Assembly: GCA_002189035.1 (NCBI GenBank)
Contig: NEEC01000013.1
Coordinates: 3,100,001 to 3,164,000 of the forward strand
Reading direction: 5' to 3'
Length of the DNA stretch: 64,000 bases
Source: Utricularia gibba
Taxonomy: Eukaryota; Streptophyta; Magnoliopsida; Lamiales; Lentibulariaceae
In this document: piece by piece, positions 34,874 to 47,499 of the stretch
How the letters are laid out: the number at the start of each line of letters is the position of its first letter
Numbering within the stretch: position 1 is the stretch's first letter
Position numbers and translations under genes: made by a program
Notes under the pieces: model-generated
Told to the model about the DNA's origin: nothing
The model's input: only the letters and a program-made list of their open reading frames with translations
Databases searched by the model: none

Positions 34874-37378
34874 TGAATAACGTGCAGTGTGGTGAATTAC
34901 ATCATAATATCTACTTTCTGTGGCCGTGGTGACAAGTTTTTAACGTGATGGCGAGAAGCTGAGTGAGCATGTATCTGAGTGCTGTGTATATTCCCGGGAA
35001 GAAGATGCTTCTGAAATCTCTTCATTGCAATCTTGGACCGCTCAACTGATACTTCCACAGGTCCATTTCAGACCAACCAACTGATCAAGAGAAGCCTTAA
35101 ATCGCTGGTGATCAGTGTGTGCTATTCAAAATCTTAAATTGAGGTTTGACAAGTGAAAACGATGACTGTAAACGGATGGTGAGATCCCCAGATGCCAACC
35201 GGAAACTACCCACCAATCCTGATAGAATGTTATCTCGAGAGAAAGGGGAGAGGGGGGCCGGAGATGATCCCCCCTTCGACTGACTCTCCTCCACTACCAC
35301 ACGAATCCCATGTATAATGTGACATAGGAAGGCCTGTGGAGTTCGTTCCCTGTGGCCACATGAAACCAGGAATCCTTCCAACTGTCGAAGTTGGAGCTCT
35401 TCCCGTTGTTTCCTGCTCCACTCTGTTTCATCCAACAAGCAACATCCAGCTACGATTTGTTCTACAACTTTTTCTTTTCTCTCCACTCCAGAACAATCTC
35501 GTATGAATAACAAAAGGCGAGATGGGGCCAAGTGGAAATCACACTAGCGATGCGTGAGCATGATTCCTCTCTTCCCCCTTTTTCGGGGAACTCCCTCTTC
35601 CTTCAACAAGTACCTGTCCCTTGTCTTTTCCCCGACGAAAACTTTTACTTTTCACGGGTGCATTGTTCCGGACACCTTCCAATTCCTGTTTTGAGGTGTC
35701 CTCACCACTAGCAGATGGCTCATGAATTCCTCCTCGAGGTAGGAAATAATATTAGCATGGGATGGATGACCCATGAAGCAACAACATTGTACACCCATGA
35801 TGTGGATGGTGCATCAAAATATATTACTTAACGGCGAATTTCCTGGATTCCTAGAGCTTTATCATAAAGATTCATCTAAGCATCCACTAAAATCTTTTGA
35901 CCATTCTGAATTCCAAGTGCGCGCGCATCCCCCTCTTCCTCCGTACGAGTATCCTCGTTCCTGTAAAAGGGTGGCTGTACAGGGAAACTTGGCTGGATTG
36001 CATTTGCGTACCCGAAACTTGGAAGGCCAGGCAGGAGGAGTTTCAGGAATCCAGAAGCCCCAGATTCCATCTATCCTTCACAAATTAGGCATTCCCCCGG
36101 GGTGAGCTTGCCCATTGAAATGGCGAAAAAGGGCAGCATAGTCATTTCATCACGTCTCTGGTTCCGGTGTGCGGTCCACAGTATCGATGATTTTACTGAT
36201 CCAATCCCCGAGCTCCCCTCATCCTCGGGGACTCCGACGTGGAAGACAGTCGTTACGACTCGGGGCAGCCGCCGGTCCCACTGCCGATGCGCAGGCAGGC
36301 GAACTTTTCGCCATGACTAATTTGCCCAGTCTCTCTTTCATACGACTCGGCTCGGGATTGATTTTTTGTTTGTTCACTGTTTAGCCTAAAGCATGTGTAT
36401 TAAAGAGCATTTGTGTTGGGCAAGCACACTTGCTGGATTAGTGCAAGGAAATGCAGGGCAGGGGAATCCCATCTTGTCAAGCATCTGCACTCTTAATAGG
36501 GCCCCGTTGCTTTTCGCTATGCTCATCAGTGGCGTGTGGGGGTCTGTAGTGTGATCAATATCGGGCACTTGGGTTGCTTGCTTCTGTAGCATCCTTGTCT
36601 GCTACTGATACCACTGCATCTTGGAATCAATCTCCCAGGAAATCAATGCCTTTCAAGAAAACTCTCCTCTCCATCTACAAGAAATGAAATGCTTTCTCAA
36701 GCTTTTGGCGATATGTTTTTGCTACGAACCTACCCACTTTCTCATGAACAAGGGGAACCTACCCAATGGAAAAAGTGTGTAAGAACAAGCTAAATGATCT
36801 GTAGCTACGGTAAGCATGACACGCGGTGACTTCATCTCGAAATTTCTGTGCAAAGCCTATGCGCACACTCAATTGTCGGAATTGCCCTCCTCTGTCGACA
36901 GTATGCATGCTCGCCACTCCCCTGTCTTCTCCGATCCTACTTGACCCTCGGAGAGGCGATTTCTCAAAACTTTGCAATCGGAAATTCATTCATTTCTCCC
37001 ATGGCAAAAGTTTTTTCCCGGAAAATGACAACAGACGTACGCACAGGTACAGACCAATTAGATGAGATGCTTGAGAAAGTTCAAGGGGGATTGAGTCTGC
37101 TTCACGCTAACATGTTCCCTTAGCCTTCATTGACCCTACTTGTTTACGTATGATAAAGCAGAAGAATACGACCAGTATACATGCATACCCCCGTTTTACT
37201 ATATAAGAGGTGGACCGCTGGGTGTTCTTGTTCAGCACTATCCTGCAACAAATTAAACCTAAATCCCCCTTTCTGCTGCGTATAAAAATTTTATCTTTTC
37301 GCTGTTGTGGTGGGGCGTGAGTTGCTACTGAAACTTAGCTTAAAGGGATCATCTTTTTGTTGTGGGAGAAGAGGGGAG
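34874..37378. other. Intergenic between RLCK and NAC genes
   Basis: No gene I can support. The longest open frame is a 139-aa minus-strand ORF at 35112-35531 with no recognised domain; it could be chance. The remainder is ordinary intergenic sequence, ending in the NAC promoter. Confidence 0.45.
37199..37207 (+). promoter_or_regulatory. TATA box of the NAC gene
   Basis: CTATATAAG lies 172-180 bases upstream of the NAC start codon, a normal distance when the leader is about 150 bases. Assignment is by motif and position only. Confidence 0.6.
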
Positions 37379-38277
37379 ATGGAGAGAATGATGAAAAATG
37401 GGGTGATGAGATTGCCTCCTGGATTTCGATTTCACCCCACCGATGAAGAGCTTGTTGTTCAGTATCTGAAGAGGAAGGTATTCTCTTATCCATTGCCTTC
37501 CACAGTTATCTCCGAGTTTGAGGTTTGCAGAGAAGACCCATGGGATTTTCCTGGTACAGATTTGATTCGCGATTGCAGCGGAGCCTAAATCCTGTCTTCT
37601 TGTTCTTCATCTAAGTGCTTCTTTTTTTTTTTTTGGTTCGTTTTCTTGTTCCAGGTAATTGGGAACATGAGAGATACTTTTTCACCACGCGTGAGGTGAA
37701 ATACTCAAAGGGCAACCGATCAAATCGGTCTACCGCCTCTGGTTACTGGAAGGCGACGGGTTTGGACAAACAGGTTGTGAGTACGAGGAGCAATCATGTA
37801 GTCGGAATGAAGAAAACGCTGGTGTTCTATCGCGGGAAGCCGCGAAAAGGGTGTAAAACGGATTGGATTATGCACGAATATCGTCTCCAGAATCCCCAGA
37901 GTTCAGCTAAGGTAAGAATTCCGGCGCGGCGGATTTGTGAAAATTTACCCTGAAATGAAATCATGCCCTGACTTTGGGTCCTGGTTCTCTTGCAGGTAAA
38001 CTGGGTCCTTTGCAGAGTATTCTTGAAGAAAAAGGGCAGCAGAAATGGAAACGATGAACGGTTCCCAACTCAAACTCCGGCGGCGGAGTCGCCGGTTTTC
38101 TACGATTTCATGGCGAAAGATGTGAATGTGCGGCCGGCGAACTCATCCTCGGGCTCCAGCGACGTGACGGCGATTTCACCTAGAAATGAAGCAGTGGATC
38201 ATGGAGACGACAGCAGCAGCTGCTGCAACAGCTTCATCGCGTGTGCCGGAAGCAATCAACGCCCCTCGTGTAATTGA
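37379..38277 (+). CDS. NAC transcription factor, NAC083/VNI2-like, 3 exons
   Basis: Plant NAC regulator. VNI2 (NAC083) of Arabidopsis represses xylem vessel genes and links salt stress to leaf ageing. Exons 37379-37553, 37655-37911 and 37996-38277 total 714 nt, 237 aa, all in frame. NAC subdomains are complete: [19 protein letters not shown] (A), [10 protein letters not shown] (B), [20 protein letters not shown] and [13 protein letters not shown] (C), [17 protein letters not shown] and [10 protein letters not shown] (D), [11 protein letters not shown] (E). The tail keeps two short blocks typical of NAC083: FYDFMAKD and SSCCNSF. Orthology to VNI2 is inferred from these blocks; activator or repressor status is not visible. 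Confidence 0.94.
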
Positions 38278-40969
38278 TACTAGGCTTCGGAGAAGAGCGA
38301 AAGAGCTCCCTCACTTGTTCCTTGAATCATCCCGTCCAATCCAATTACATCTTTTTTTTCCAGAAGTGAAATTGAATGCTAATTTGATAAGGGATCTCCG
38401 TACGGACATCGGACTTCAGGTTAGGGGTGGGGGGTCCCCATCCCAATCTCAAAAGGTCAATGCTTGGGACTCCCGGTGAAAAGGTCACCGGACAAAATTA
38501 GGCCATGGCCTTTTGGAGGAAGTGGCGGGTGAGAAGAGAGATCTGCTTGCTTCTTTACAAACTTTGGTCCCTCGTGGAAAAGGATTGATCAGTTGTTTAA
38601 TCTGTTCCTACGCCTGCACCACAAAACCTTTGATGACGCCTCATTGAATTCAGTACTTGGATGATGCCGTGCAAAAATTGGAGAGTGCGACCCACCAGGG
38701 TAGCTCGAGAATCCTCCTCCAACTCCTCCGTGTGTTTCAAGCAGGTGGCGGGGGTGGACACGATGATCGGAGGGGAGCTATCATTATGCTACTCGAATAC
38801 CATACTAAAACACAAAGCTGGCCTTGGTGAAGTTGTGCACGTTACAGCTTATCCATACGCGCCGCGCCGCGCCGCGCCGCTCTAATTAATAATGATGCTT
38901 CTTACTGGGATTGGAGAGCAAGAAATTATGGAGTCCGAGAGTGAGGGAAGAAGAGGATCAAGAAGTTCGTTCTTGGGGTAAGGAGCAATGGAGAATGGGG
39001 TTTGTTGGGTCATCCGGTCTCATGAAAGCCATTTAAGCAAGGCTGGCCCAACAACCAGCCCAGCCCAGCCATCATCATACATTCATACTCATGGCCTCGC
39101 CTGCAGTGCATTTGCTGATAGTTCAAAGTGCAACCACCTTCACCTTTTTCCTCTTAAAAAAATGATTTTGAATCTAATACAAAGGGGAAGAAGGCCATGC
39201 CTTTCACAAATGCAGAAAGTAACTAGAGTGGCGATTGCGGGGGCAGGCAATAATGAGTTTGGTGAACAGGTGTGGGCCGGACATGATCACATGTGCGCCG
39301 AGTAGGACCTCCACCTCCACCCCTCTCCTCTGAATCTGATCTCATCCGATATCTGGGCGCTTGGCTACCGGCTAGCCCCGCCCTGGTGTCATCATGTATG
39401 CACACCGCGGAGGAAATTCATTTCAACCCAACAATGGGAGGATGAATTCCCCAGTGTTTTCCTGCATCTTTCATTCCAAGCCCACAAAGCATGGGATAAT
39501 TTGTGTGTATGATGGAATCTGAATAGATGCACTGCTCTGTGTGTGTGTGTTGTTATGGTCCTGGTTTGCGAGAGACACCAAACAAGGGGCGGGGCCGGAC
39601 GCACGCCGTTCCGCACCCAAAGGGGGAGGACGACCCCGCAGGGACATGTGCTGTCTGCTGGCTTTTCAACCCCATGGCCATGGCATGGACTACTACAATT
39701 TTTAAAAGTTGGTTAGTGGCGAAATCGGAAGGTTGGGGATGTTAATGAAGAGAGGGACCTGGAGCTGGACCTGCCGCCATCCAGATCCGGCTCATGAGTT
39801 CTGATATTAGTTAATTAATAGCATGGCGTTCTTCCCAAATTAGATTACCCACTCCGGTCCATAATTGTCATTAGGCAATCAAATAATGCGAATCTACCGT
39901 CTTCACATTGTAGCTTACCACATTGAACCCAATTACTTACTACTCGACGCTTCCTTCCTAGCTTGGTACAGGAACAAGAAGAAGAAGGCATGCTGCACAA
40001 GCAAGGCGCTCCCTGATCTCGACTGCCAACTGCATCCTCGTCCTTGTCCCAACTCCGAACCGCTCTGCCCTTGTGCTCTTGTGTCCGTATCTCACAGCCT
40101 CCCTATTTAATTTGCACGTGCATTCAGTTGACGTGTTGAGGAAGTGGAGCTCGCCGTCCTCCCTCCTCGTGAGCGAAGAAGAAGCACAGGGATTCAGGAG
40201 ACTCGCTTCATTCGTGCGCTCCAAAGAGTGGATGATACTACATCATGCTGTCTACGTGCAGCGTTTGAACAGCAACAGCAACGATGACATGAAGACAGAG
40301 AGAAAGAAAAACGGGATCGCGCCGAGGAGCTTATTTGCACGCCACTAATACCTAAATTTCTTCTCCTTTTTTGCCTAATCCTTTTCTGGCATTTTATTCC
40401 GTTTACTCGTCTCTTGGATTCTTACCGGCTTCCTTCTCTCTCCATTTTCCGCTCTTTCTGGCTTTTCTATGCCTTTTTAAGCTTCCTCTGGGCGGGCGCC
40501 CATCGCCTTTTGCTCCTTCTCTTCGTGGTTTTTGGTTCCGGGACAACGGTTTGATACCGCATGGTGGCTGCTTATTCAGAGAGGTGAGTTTGCCCCTGAA
40601 TCTTTTCACGTTGTCCAAGTTTCGGACACCCTGACTTTACGCTGAATTTCTTGTCTAAATTCTCTGAGTTATACAGCCTCGTGGTTTGCTCGATTACAAA
40701 AGTTTGTACCTTGTGAGAGGGAGGTTGTGTAAGCAAAATAGACGGGATGAACTGTTTGACGGTTGCGCCTGCACGGAGGTTGTGTTTTTTCCATAAGAAA
40801 AAATTCTACATTATTCAATGAGCTCATCGATCCGTTTAGAAAGTTTGGCTCAGTTAAGGCAAGTCAAAGTGCAGTACTTCGTCATGAATAGTGTTTAAAT
40901 TTCTGCAGTTGAGAAAATCTTTTATAAGAGATTCTCTCTCAGGTATGAAATCAGATGCAATGTTAAAGG
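38278..40969. other. Intergenic between NAC and Mei2-like genes
   Basis: About 2.7 kb without a supported gene. It contains a GCGCC pentanucleotide repeat near 38860-38880 and a short (TG)n tract near 39537-39550. The CT-rich stretch 40360-40450 and the following exon-like segment up to a possible donor near 40583 (GAGAG|GTGAG) may be the non-coding first exon of the Mei2-like gene. Confidence 0.45.
38860..38880 (+). repeat. GCGCC pentanucleotide microsatellite
   Basis: Four tandem GCGCC-type units form a short, very GC-rich island in otherwise AT-balanced DNA. Confidence 0.75.
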
Positions 40970-43900
40970 ATGGATGGCACTGTTTCGTCTCCGTACACAA
41001 GTAGAATAACTCTGCTGGATCAAAAGATGGTCAAGGATCTTCTTCTCTCTGACAGTCATTTACTTCATGGTCGAAACGTTAATCGGCCATTCGGAGAAAA
41101 TTGCGTTGAAGCCGAAATTGTGGCCGACAGTACCTTGTGGGGCGCGGGTGATCAGGATTTGGAGTCTCGATCCAAACAACATGCAGAGTCTGCTTCTCTC
41201 TTTTTTGGAGGTAAAAGGAATCTTGCAGGTGTTCATTTTGCTTCCGACTTCTTTTCAACTTCGTTGTCTCATTTGTATATTAGGAATTGTGATGTGTACT
41301 CGTTTATCTAAATCACTACTCTTCCGCATTCAGATCATTCAGTTGCTGCGAAAGATGTGGTTACTTCCAGTTATGAGGAATTCTTTGAGTCCCTTGCAGA
41401 ACTTGAGGCTAAAACTATCGGCAATCTTCTCCCTGATGATGATGATCTGCTGTCTGGTGTAACTGATGGTTTTGCTCATCATACTAACGGAGAAGAAACA
41501 GAAGAGTTAGACTTGTTTAGTAATGTTGGGGGGCTCGAACTTGGAGAAGATGGCTCCCTGCAAAGAAGCATTGAGCTATCTGAGGCTAGGCGGGTAAAGT
41601 CTCATGGTACCTTCGGTGAGCTTTCCATGGTCGAGCACCCATCCAGAACACTTTTTGTGAGGAATACAGATAGTAATGTCGATGACTCTGATTTAACTGA
41701 GCTTTTTGAGGTAATCTCTTTGCCGTATGCCATTTTTGTTGTGGTGAGTAGCAATCATGTTGCCTGACCTTTTTTTTTTCCGGTGGGGTAAATCTTGTTA
41801 CTGCAGCAATATGGCGACATTAGCACCCTGTATACTGCATGCAAACATAGGGGTTTTATTATGATCTCATACTATGATATAAGAGCAGCTTGTAATGCAA
41901 TGAAGGCTCTCCGGAGTAAAGCATTAAGGTCTAGGAAACTTGACATACATTTTTCTGTTCCCAAGGTGGCATTCCTCTCCCTTCACGCTTCCTATCTACC
42001 CACAATGTTTATACAAAACCGTGACTTCTTAACCTGTACATATCATTGTTTTTCGCTCTACATACTCTTCAGGAGAGTCCCTTAGGTGAAGATATCAATC
42101 AGGGAATTCTTGCAATCCATGTTGGTTCTTCTGTTTCAAATGATGAACTTCACGAATCTTTTAGTTTGTATGGTGAAGTGATGGAGGTGAGCTGAATTAT
42201 CTCATGAATGTTGGGGTCACATTCGGACGGACCTTTCTATCCATCACATACCTCCTTTTCAGATTCGTGATACACCCGTTGGATCATCTCATCACAAGTT
42301 TGTTGAGTTTTATGATGTTAGAGCTGCAGCATCTGCCCTCCGTAATTTTGGTAGTGAAATAGGTGGAAAGAAGATAAAGCTGGAACCCGTTGGACCAGCT
42401 GATTGTAAAAGGTGAATCACCTCCAGCTTTTTGACCCCATCCCTTCATCTGCGTTTAAGCCTTTCCACCTATCTCTCTTTTTTTTTTTTCTTAAACTGCA
42501 TCGAGTATTGGTTTCCTGGGTGGGAAAGTTAACATCTGAATCTGTAGATTGATGCAGCTTCATTATTCCCAGCAAGAGACTGGAGAATCTGATAGTATGC
42601 TACCGCAGCACAGTCCACTTAGTAACTTGACTGCTGCATTTTCTGGTAATTCTATTATGTTTGTTATCCTTTGGTTAGCTAATGGGGAATTGACCTATTT
42701 AAAATTCTACAACAGGATCACTTTTACTTGGCAGCATTTCATCTTGTACAGAGATCGGGACAATGTTAAGCCTGCAGTCTACGGAAGGAGGATCTGTTAG
42801 TCATCTTGTTGATGATGGAGCAACATCATGTGTATCGATCAGCTCGCCATTATGTCCTAGGACTGAGCCCCGAAAGCATTCCAGTATGTCTGATTATGGC
42901 CACATAAGAAACCACTCAACATGTGAGATCCAGGGGCCGACTAATTTTCAAGCTCATTCTTTCCCTGATTACGATCATTCTTTATCAAATGGTCTTTGGT
43001 TGGGATCTCCTGGTAATTTTAGTTCCTGGCCATCTGAGATCATCTATGGCCAGCAACTCAACAGTTTTGTTCTGGATGCGCAGCCGGTGGAGTCAAGGAA
43101 AGGTGATACAAGTGATATGCCCTTCTTTGATGCTTGGGGATCCCCTTTGTGAGTCTGACCGCAAGTTTCCTTTCTACAGCTTTTGGTTTCTCTGCAAGTG
43201 GAAGCTGTCGTCCTCCCCTGCATCACATGTGGAACCATTTGCATGGGCCTCGGCCTATTTGTCCTAGTTCACCATCGTTCATCTGTGGAATTAGTGCAAT
43301 CTCTCTTCGACAGATGCATGGACCGCCTGGATCTCCACTTATTCTCGATTCTGGTTTACCTCTTCGTAACATTCATGTGGGATCAGCACCATCTTTCAAC
43401 GGATCCGCCTGGGACCAACATCATGCCTATTCCAGGGAGTCTCCTGATGCTAATGTGTTTCATCCAGGTTCACTTGGTTCTGGTAATTCACCACGTCCAA
43501 ATGAATTTGTTCCTCGCAACAGCCTTCCTCGTGCTGGTGCGAATCGTATGGATATGTCAACCCCTACCAAAAATTTTGGGATGCATCCCCATCATCATTT
43601 TCCTCCAAGAAACCAAACATTTCCCATCTTTAGTGCGCATGAGTCTCTGAATGAAAGAACTAGAAGTCGAAGAAATGAAGCCAACTTGAGCCAGGCTGAC
43701 AAGAAACAATTTGAGCTTGACATAGACCGAATTATGCAAGGAGAAGACAGGCGGACTACTCTTATGATAAAGAACATCCCTAACAAGTATGTTGAAGTTG
43801 AAATGTGCATGCAGATAATTTTTTTGCTGCGTAATCTTTGGTTAACCTGACCCAATTTTTGACATGATTTGTTTCGGAATGCTGATAGGTACACCTCAAA

Positions 43901-44622
43901 GATGCTTTTGGCTACTATTGATGAGCGGCATAAAGGGACTTACGATTTCATCTACTTACCCATTGACTTCAAGGCAAGTTATCGTTCTCATTGGAGTTGG
44001 GGGCATCTTGTTTTCCTGACCTGGGGTTCCCTCATTGCCTTCTCCTTTGTTTCAGAACAAATGCAACGTGGGGTATGCCTTTATAAACATGACTGAACCT
44101 TCTCTGATAGTCCCATTCCACAAGGTACCTATCTAGTCCGTACCCTTATCATTTGCCTGCTCCTGCTTTCCTAGTAACTGGTTTGATTTCCTGTCATAGA
44201 CGTTCCATGGGAAGAAGTGGGAAAAATTTAACAGTGAAAAGGTTGCATCCTTGGCATATGCTCGAATACAGGGAAAACCTGCCCTGATTGCACATTTCCA
44301 GAACTCGAGCCTGATGAACGAAGACAAGAGATGTCGTCCTATACTCTTCCATACAGATGGTCCTAACGCTGGAGATCAAGTAAGAACTCCTCCCCCTATT
44401 CCCTTGGCCCCAGAGAGGGCCGTGCCTTGTTGTTGTTGTTGTTGTTGATTTGGATTAACTCAACAGGTTCCGTTCCCGGTGGGTCCTAACATTCGGGCGA
44501 GACCTGGAAAACATGTTCGAACGGAGGAAAACGGTAAAGAAGAAAGGGCGGCCTGTGTTGTTGGGGATGAGTTTTGTAGTGGAGATTCATCATCGTCTGG
44601 TTCAGGCAGAGATTCAGACTAG
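40970..44622 (+). CDS. Mei2-like RNA-binding protein (AML family)
   Basis: RNA-binding protein with three RRMs; plant AML proteins promote meiosis and influence shoot development. The chosen start gives MDGTVSSPYTSRITLLDQ; earlier ATGs run quickly into stops. RRM1 covers RTLFVRNTDSNVDDSDLTELFE then YGDISTLYTACKHRGFIMI. RRM2 covers AIHVGSSVSNDELHESF to HHKFVEFYDVRAAASAL. The C-terminal Mei2-type RRM3 covers RRTTLMIKNIPNKYTSKMLL, DFIYLPIDFK, NKCNVGYAFINM and ARIQGKPALIAHFQNSS. Early exons include 40970-41210, 41334-41710 and 41807-41966. A late intron (43974-44055) has a GC donor, TTCAAG|GCAAGT, forced by the conserved FK|NKCNVG frame. An apparent stop after DAWGSP (43150) disappears on splicing GTGAGT to AAG|TGGAAGC. 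Middle exons are approximate. Confidence 0.94.
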
Positions 44623-45008
44623 CCCTGCCCCTGCCCCTGCATTTTGTAGAGAGGGAAAACGTAACGTTGTTTAATTCAAGTGTATAGAGAGAGGTTGGTT
44701 TCTATTACGTGATGGAGAAAACAGATCAACAGAACGCGCACAGCTCAGGCCCATCCTACGACCAAAGCTTATCATTCTATTTTCCGTGAGCTGGACGGCC
44801 CTTCCTCTTCCTGTGTGGAAGCTGCGCTGGACGCAGTGAGTGAGCCCGTCGGAGTAAATGTCTACTGGGCTGGCCTTATCAACGGTTTGAATTAATACTA
44901 ATAAATCTGGCCCATCGGAGCCATTATAAATCCAAAAGTGACGGTCCGATCCCTAGGGTTTCGAGCTGCCCCGAATCGTCTGCGTTCCGCCGTGGTTGTG
45001 AATCGAAG
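44623..45008. promoter_or_regulatory. RPS27 promoter with site II and telo-box motifs
   Basis: This 386-base spacer between Mei2-like and RPS27 genes has TGGGCT at 44866-44871, GGCCCA (TGGGCC on the minus strand) at 44748-44753 and 44909-44914, and AGGGTTT (telo-box AAACCCT) at 44955-44961. The combination of site II elements and a telo-box near the start is characteristic of plant ribosomal-protein promoters. Confidence 0.75.
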
Positions 45009-45527
<519 letters not shown>

Positions 45528-46836
45528 TACCCGGTTGATTTTTTGGCCTGCTCTCTAGTTGATGAACTGCCTGAAATCAAGTTTGCTCATGTTTTCTGTG
45601 TTTTAGCTATGGATGTCTCTTCTGTTGTGTTGGCATTTGGTTCCTTATTCTTATCACAGCGTGGTATTTCTGGCTCCTCCACATGTAGCGACTTTTGGTC
45701 TGAATATCCCAATTTCGCGACGGAATAGATACATTTCTTTGCAATATCGTGGGAGTCGCCAAGTTGAAGCCTTTTCATTTCTAGTTGGTTCACCCGTTGA
45801 GTGTGAAAGTTAAAATGAGGGAGAAGTGCATCTCGATCCCGTGTAGCAATATATCGATGAAGGGTTTGTTCACAGTATTATGAAAAATACTAGTTTATGT
45901 GTCACAGGTAGTCAGTCACCTAGTAGTTACGTACTGGTTAATGCAAGCATGTAAAGATGATGCTGGGACAAAATTCCGGAATACTCTTCCACGTGCTGTG
46001 GTATGTTGTTGTGGGCTGAATTCCGCCAACTCAGTGAGTGAATTTGTTCCACAGTTAAATTTCTGTGTCGCTGCCCAGTCAGTCGGCAGTGGCCGGTTCT
46101 GCGTTAAAACGTTTGACCGGCCAACCCAAAAAATACTAACCACGGGTTGGGTCAGTGGAAGGGGTTATGATGCTTGAAATCTGCAGCAGCCGGAGGAGAC
46201 CTGCGTGGCATTAAATTCAGTCAAAGGAGGTGAGGTGTCTGTCTGGCATTGGGTGGGTGGATGAAGAAGATAAGATATGACTGCAAATCCGAAGAGGCCA
46301 CCCCCCACCCCACCCCACCCGCCACAGGTTGTCTTCCAACTTTTGCCATGGCATTTCCCAAGTTCCATTTTCAACCCGCCACAAGTTCTCGATCAATCAT
46401 TTTGGTCGGCACGCTATTTTTCTTTTGAAGTGGAGCGAATGAAGGATTGCGCCTCTGCCCTGCCCTGCCTTTGCTCTCACACCTGCCCAACGCCTCTGCT
46501 TTACTTTACTACAGCTGCTTTTTTGAATTTGAAATGGTGTCCGCTGACCACATCTGCTTTCTTGTCATAAAACTCCAAAAAAGCGTGGGATTTAGTGATG
46601 AAGGCGGGATTGGATTAGGATGGAAACCGGACAAACAAAGACTTGTGTAAATGGCTGGCTGGCTACTGTTCTGAACGAATTTTCTGTAATATTGTTGGCT
46701 GGTTTGTAAGGGATGCACTTGGAATGGAATGTGTGTGTGATCCACCGGTGGACTTGCTCTCCATTTTTTGTCCTGGTGTTTTATACTACAGACAGACAGA
46801 CAGACATACATACATCCAAGCGCACCCAAACAACAA
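45528..46836. other. Intergenic between RPS27 and DUF4228 genes
   Basis: No coding gene seen. It includes a G-quadruplex-type C-rich tract at 46301-46320 and a (CAGA)n-(CATA)n microsatellite near 46791-46812. The two flanking genes converge here. Confidence 0.5.
46301..46320 (-). repeat. G-quadruplex-type tract (G-rich on minus strand)
   Basis: On the minus strand this reads as four runs of three or more G separated by single T bases, the most stable type of predicted G-quadruplex. It lies in the region between convergent genes RPS27 and DUF4228. No function is shown. Confidence 0.7.
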
Positions 46837-47499
46837 CTAATCGTCTTGCCGCCTCCGTCTCCCGGTAGTGGTCTCCGCAATAGTGTCGAGTTTGGGTCTC
46901 CAGGGGCGGCGCCGCCCCACAAGCTGGTCGTATTCCCGCCGTAATTTTGGAGTCGTGCAGACTCTCGTGTTCGAAGATTCCTCCTCCTGGTTCTGGTGCG
47001 GGTGGCGAGTAGTATCGTTGGTCTCCTTGATCCGTAGTTTCCCAGAAGGCGTCATCTCCACCTGGAAGTCGGGCATACACCGGATGAAAGTAATGAAGGA
47101 GACGGCGGATTGGGAGAATACGGCCGGCAGGAGAAAGTAGCATTCCCCCTTCTGAAGACGGTGGTCTCCGGATAGAGCGGGGGCCTTTTGGCCGATGAAA
47201 AAGCAATCCGAGCGGCAGACCATGTGCTTGGGGAACTCCTCCATCACCTCCCTAACCTTCACCGCTCGCTCGTACTGTATAACCCCGCCGTCGCATTTTA
47301 TGAGCCGGATAACCTCACCGCCGGTGTCAGCCTCCGGCGAGGGGAGATGTATGCAAGCGATGCGGTGGAACAGGCGGCGGGGGAAAAGCGCCATCCCCAT
47401 CACCAGCTTCTTCTGCTTGCTCCGGTGGAACTGTTGTTGCTGTAGTCGGAGAAGACAGGCGAACGCACGAATACCGATGTTGAGGCAGAAGAGATTCAT
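46837..47499 (-). CDS. DUF4228 (PADRE) domain protein
   Basis: Plant-specific protein of the DUF4228/PADRE family; members are often induced by pathogens or stress and their biochemistry is unknown. The single exon encodes 220 aa. The domain spans about residues 60-140: EVIRLIKCDGGVIQYERAVK, EVMEEFPKHMVCRSDCFFIG, then LQKGECYFLLPAVFSQ. The C-terminal half is basic and disordered (RRRPWRPKL, TTGRRRRQDD). The N-terminus before MGMALFPRR is unusually hydrophobic (MNLFCLNIGIRAFACLLRL), so translation might begin at either methionine; I kept the longer frame. No introns are needed. Confidence 0.82.
   Translation of the reverse strand: MNLFCLNIGIRAFACLLRLQQQQFHRSKQKKLVMGMALFPRRLFHRIACIHLPSPEADTGGEVIRLIKCDGGVIQYERAVKVREVMEEFPKHMVCRSDCFFIGQKAPALSGDHRLQKGECYFLLPAVFSQSAVSFITFIRCMPDFQVEMTPSGKLRIKETNDTTRHPHQNQEEESSNTRVCTTPKLRREYDQLVGRRRPWRPKLDTIAETTTGRRRRQDD

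Noticed and set aside
43140-43220. Apparent in-frame stop in the Mei2-like gene after DAWGSP
   Set aside because: A GTGAGT donor and an AAG acceptor just downstream remove it and join conserved sequence in frame.
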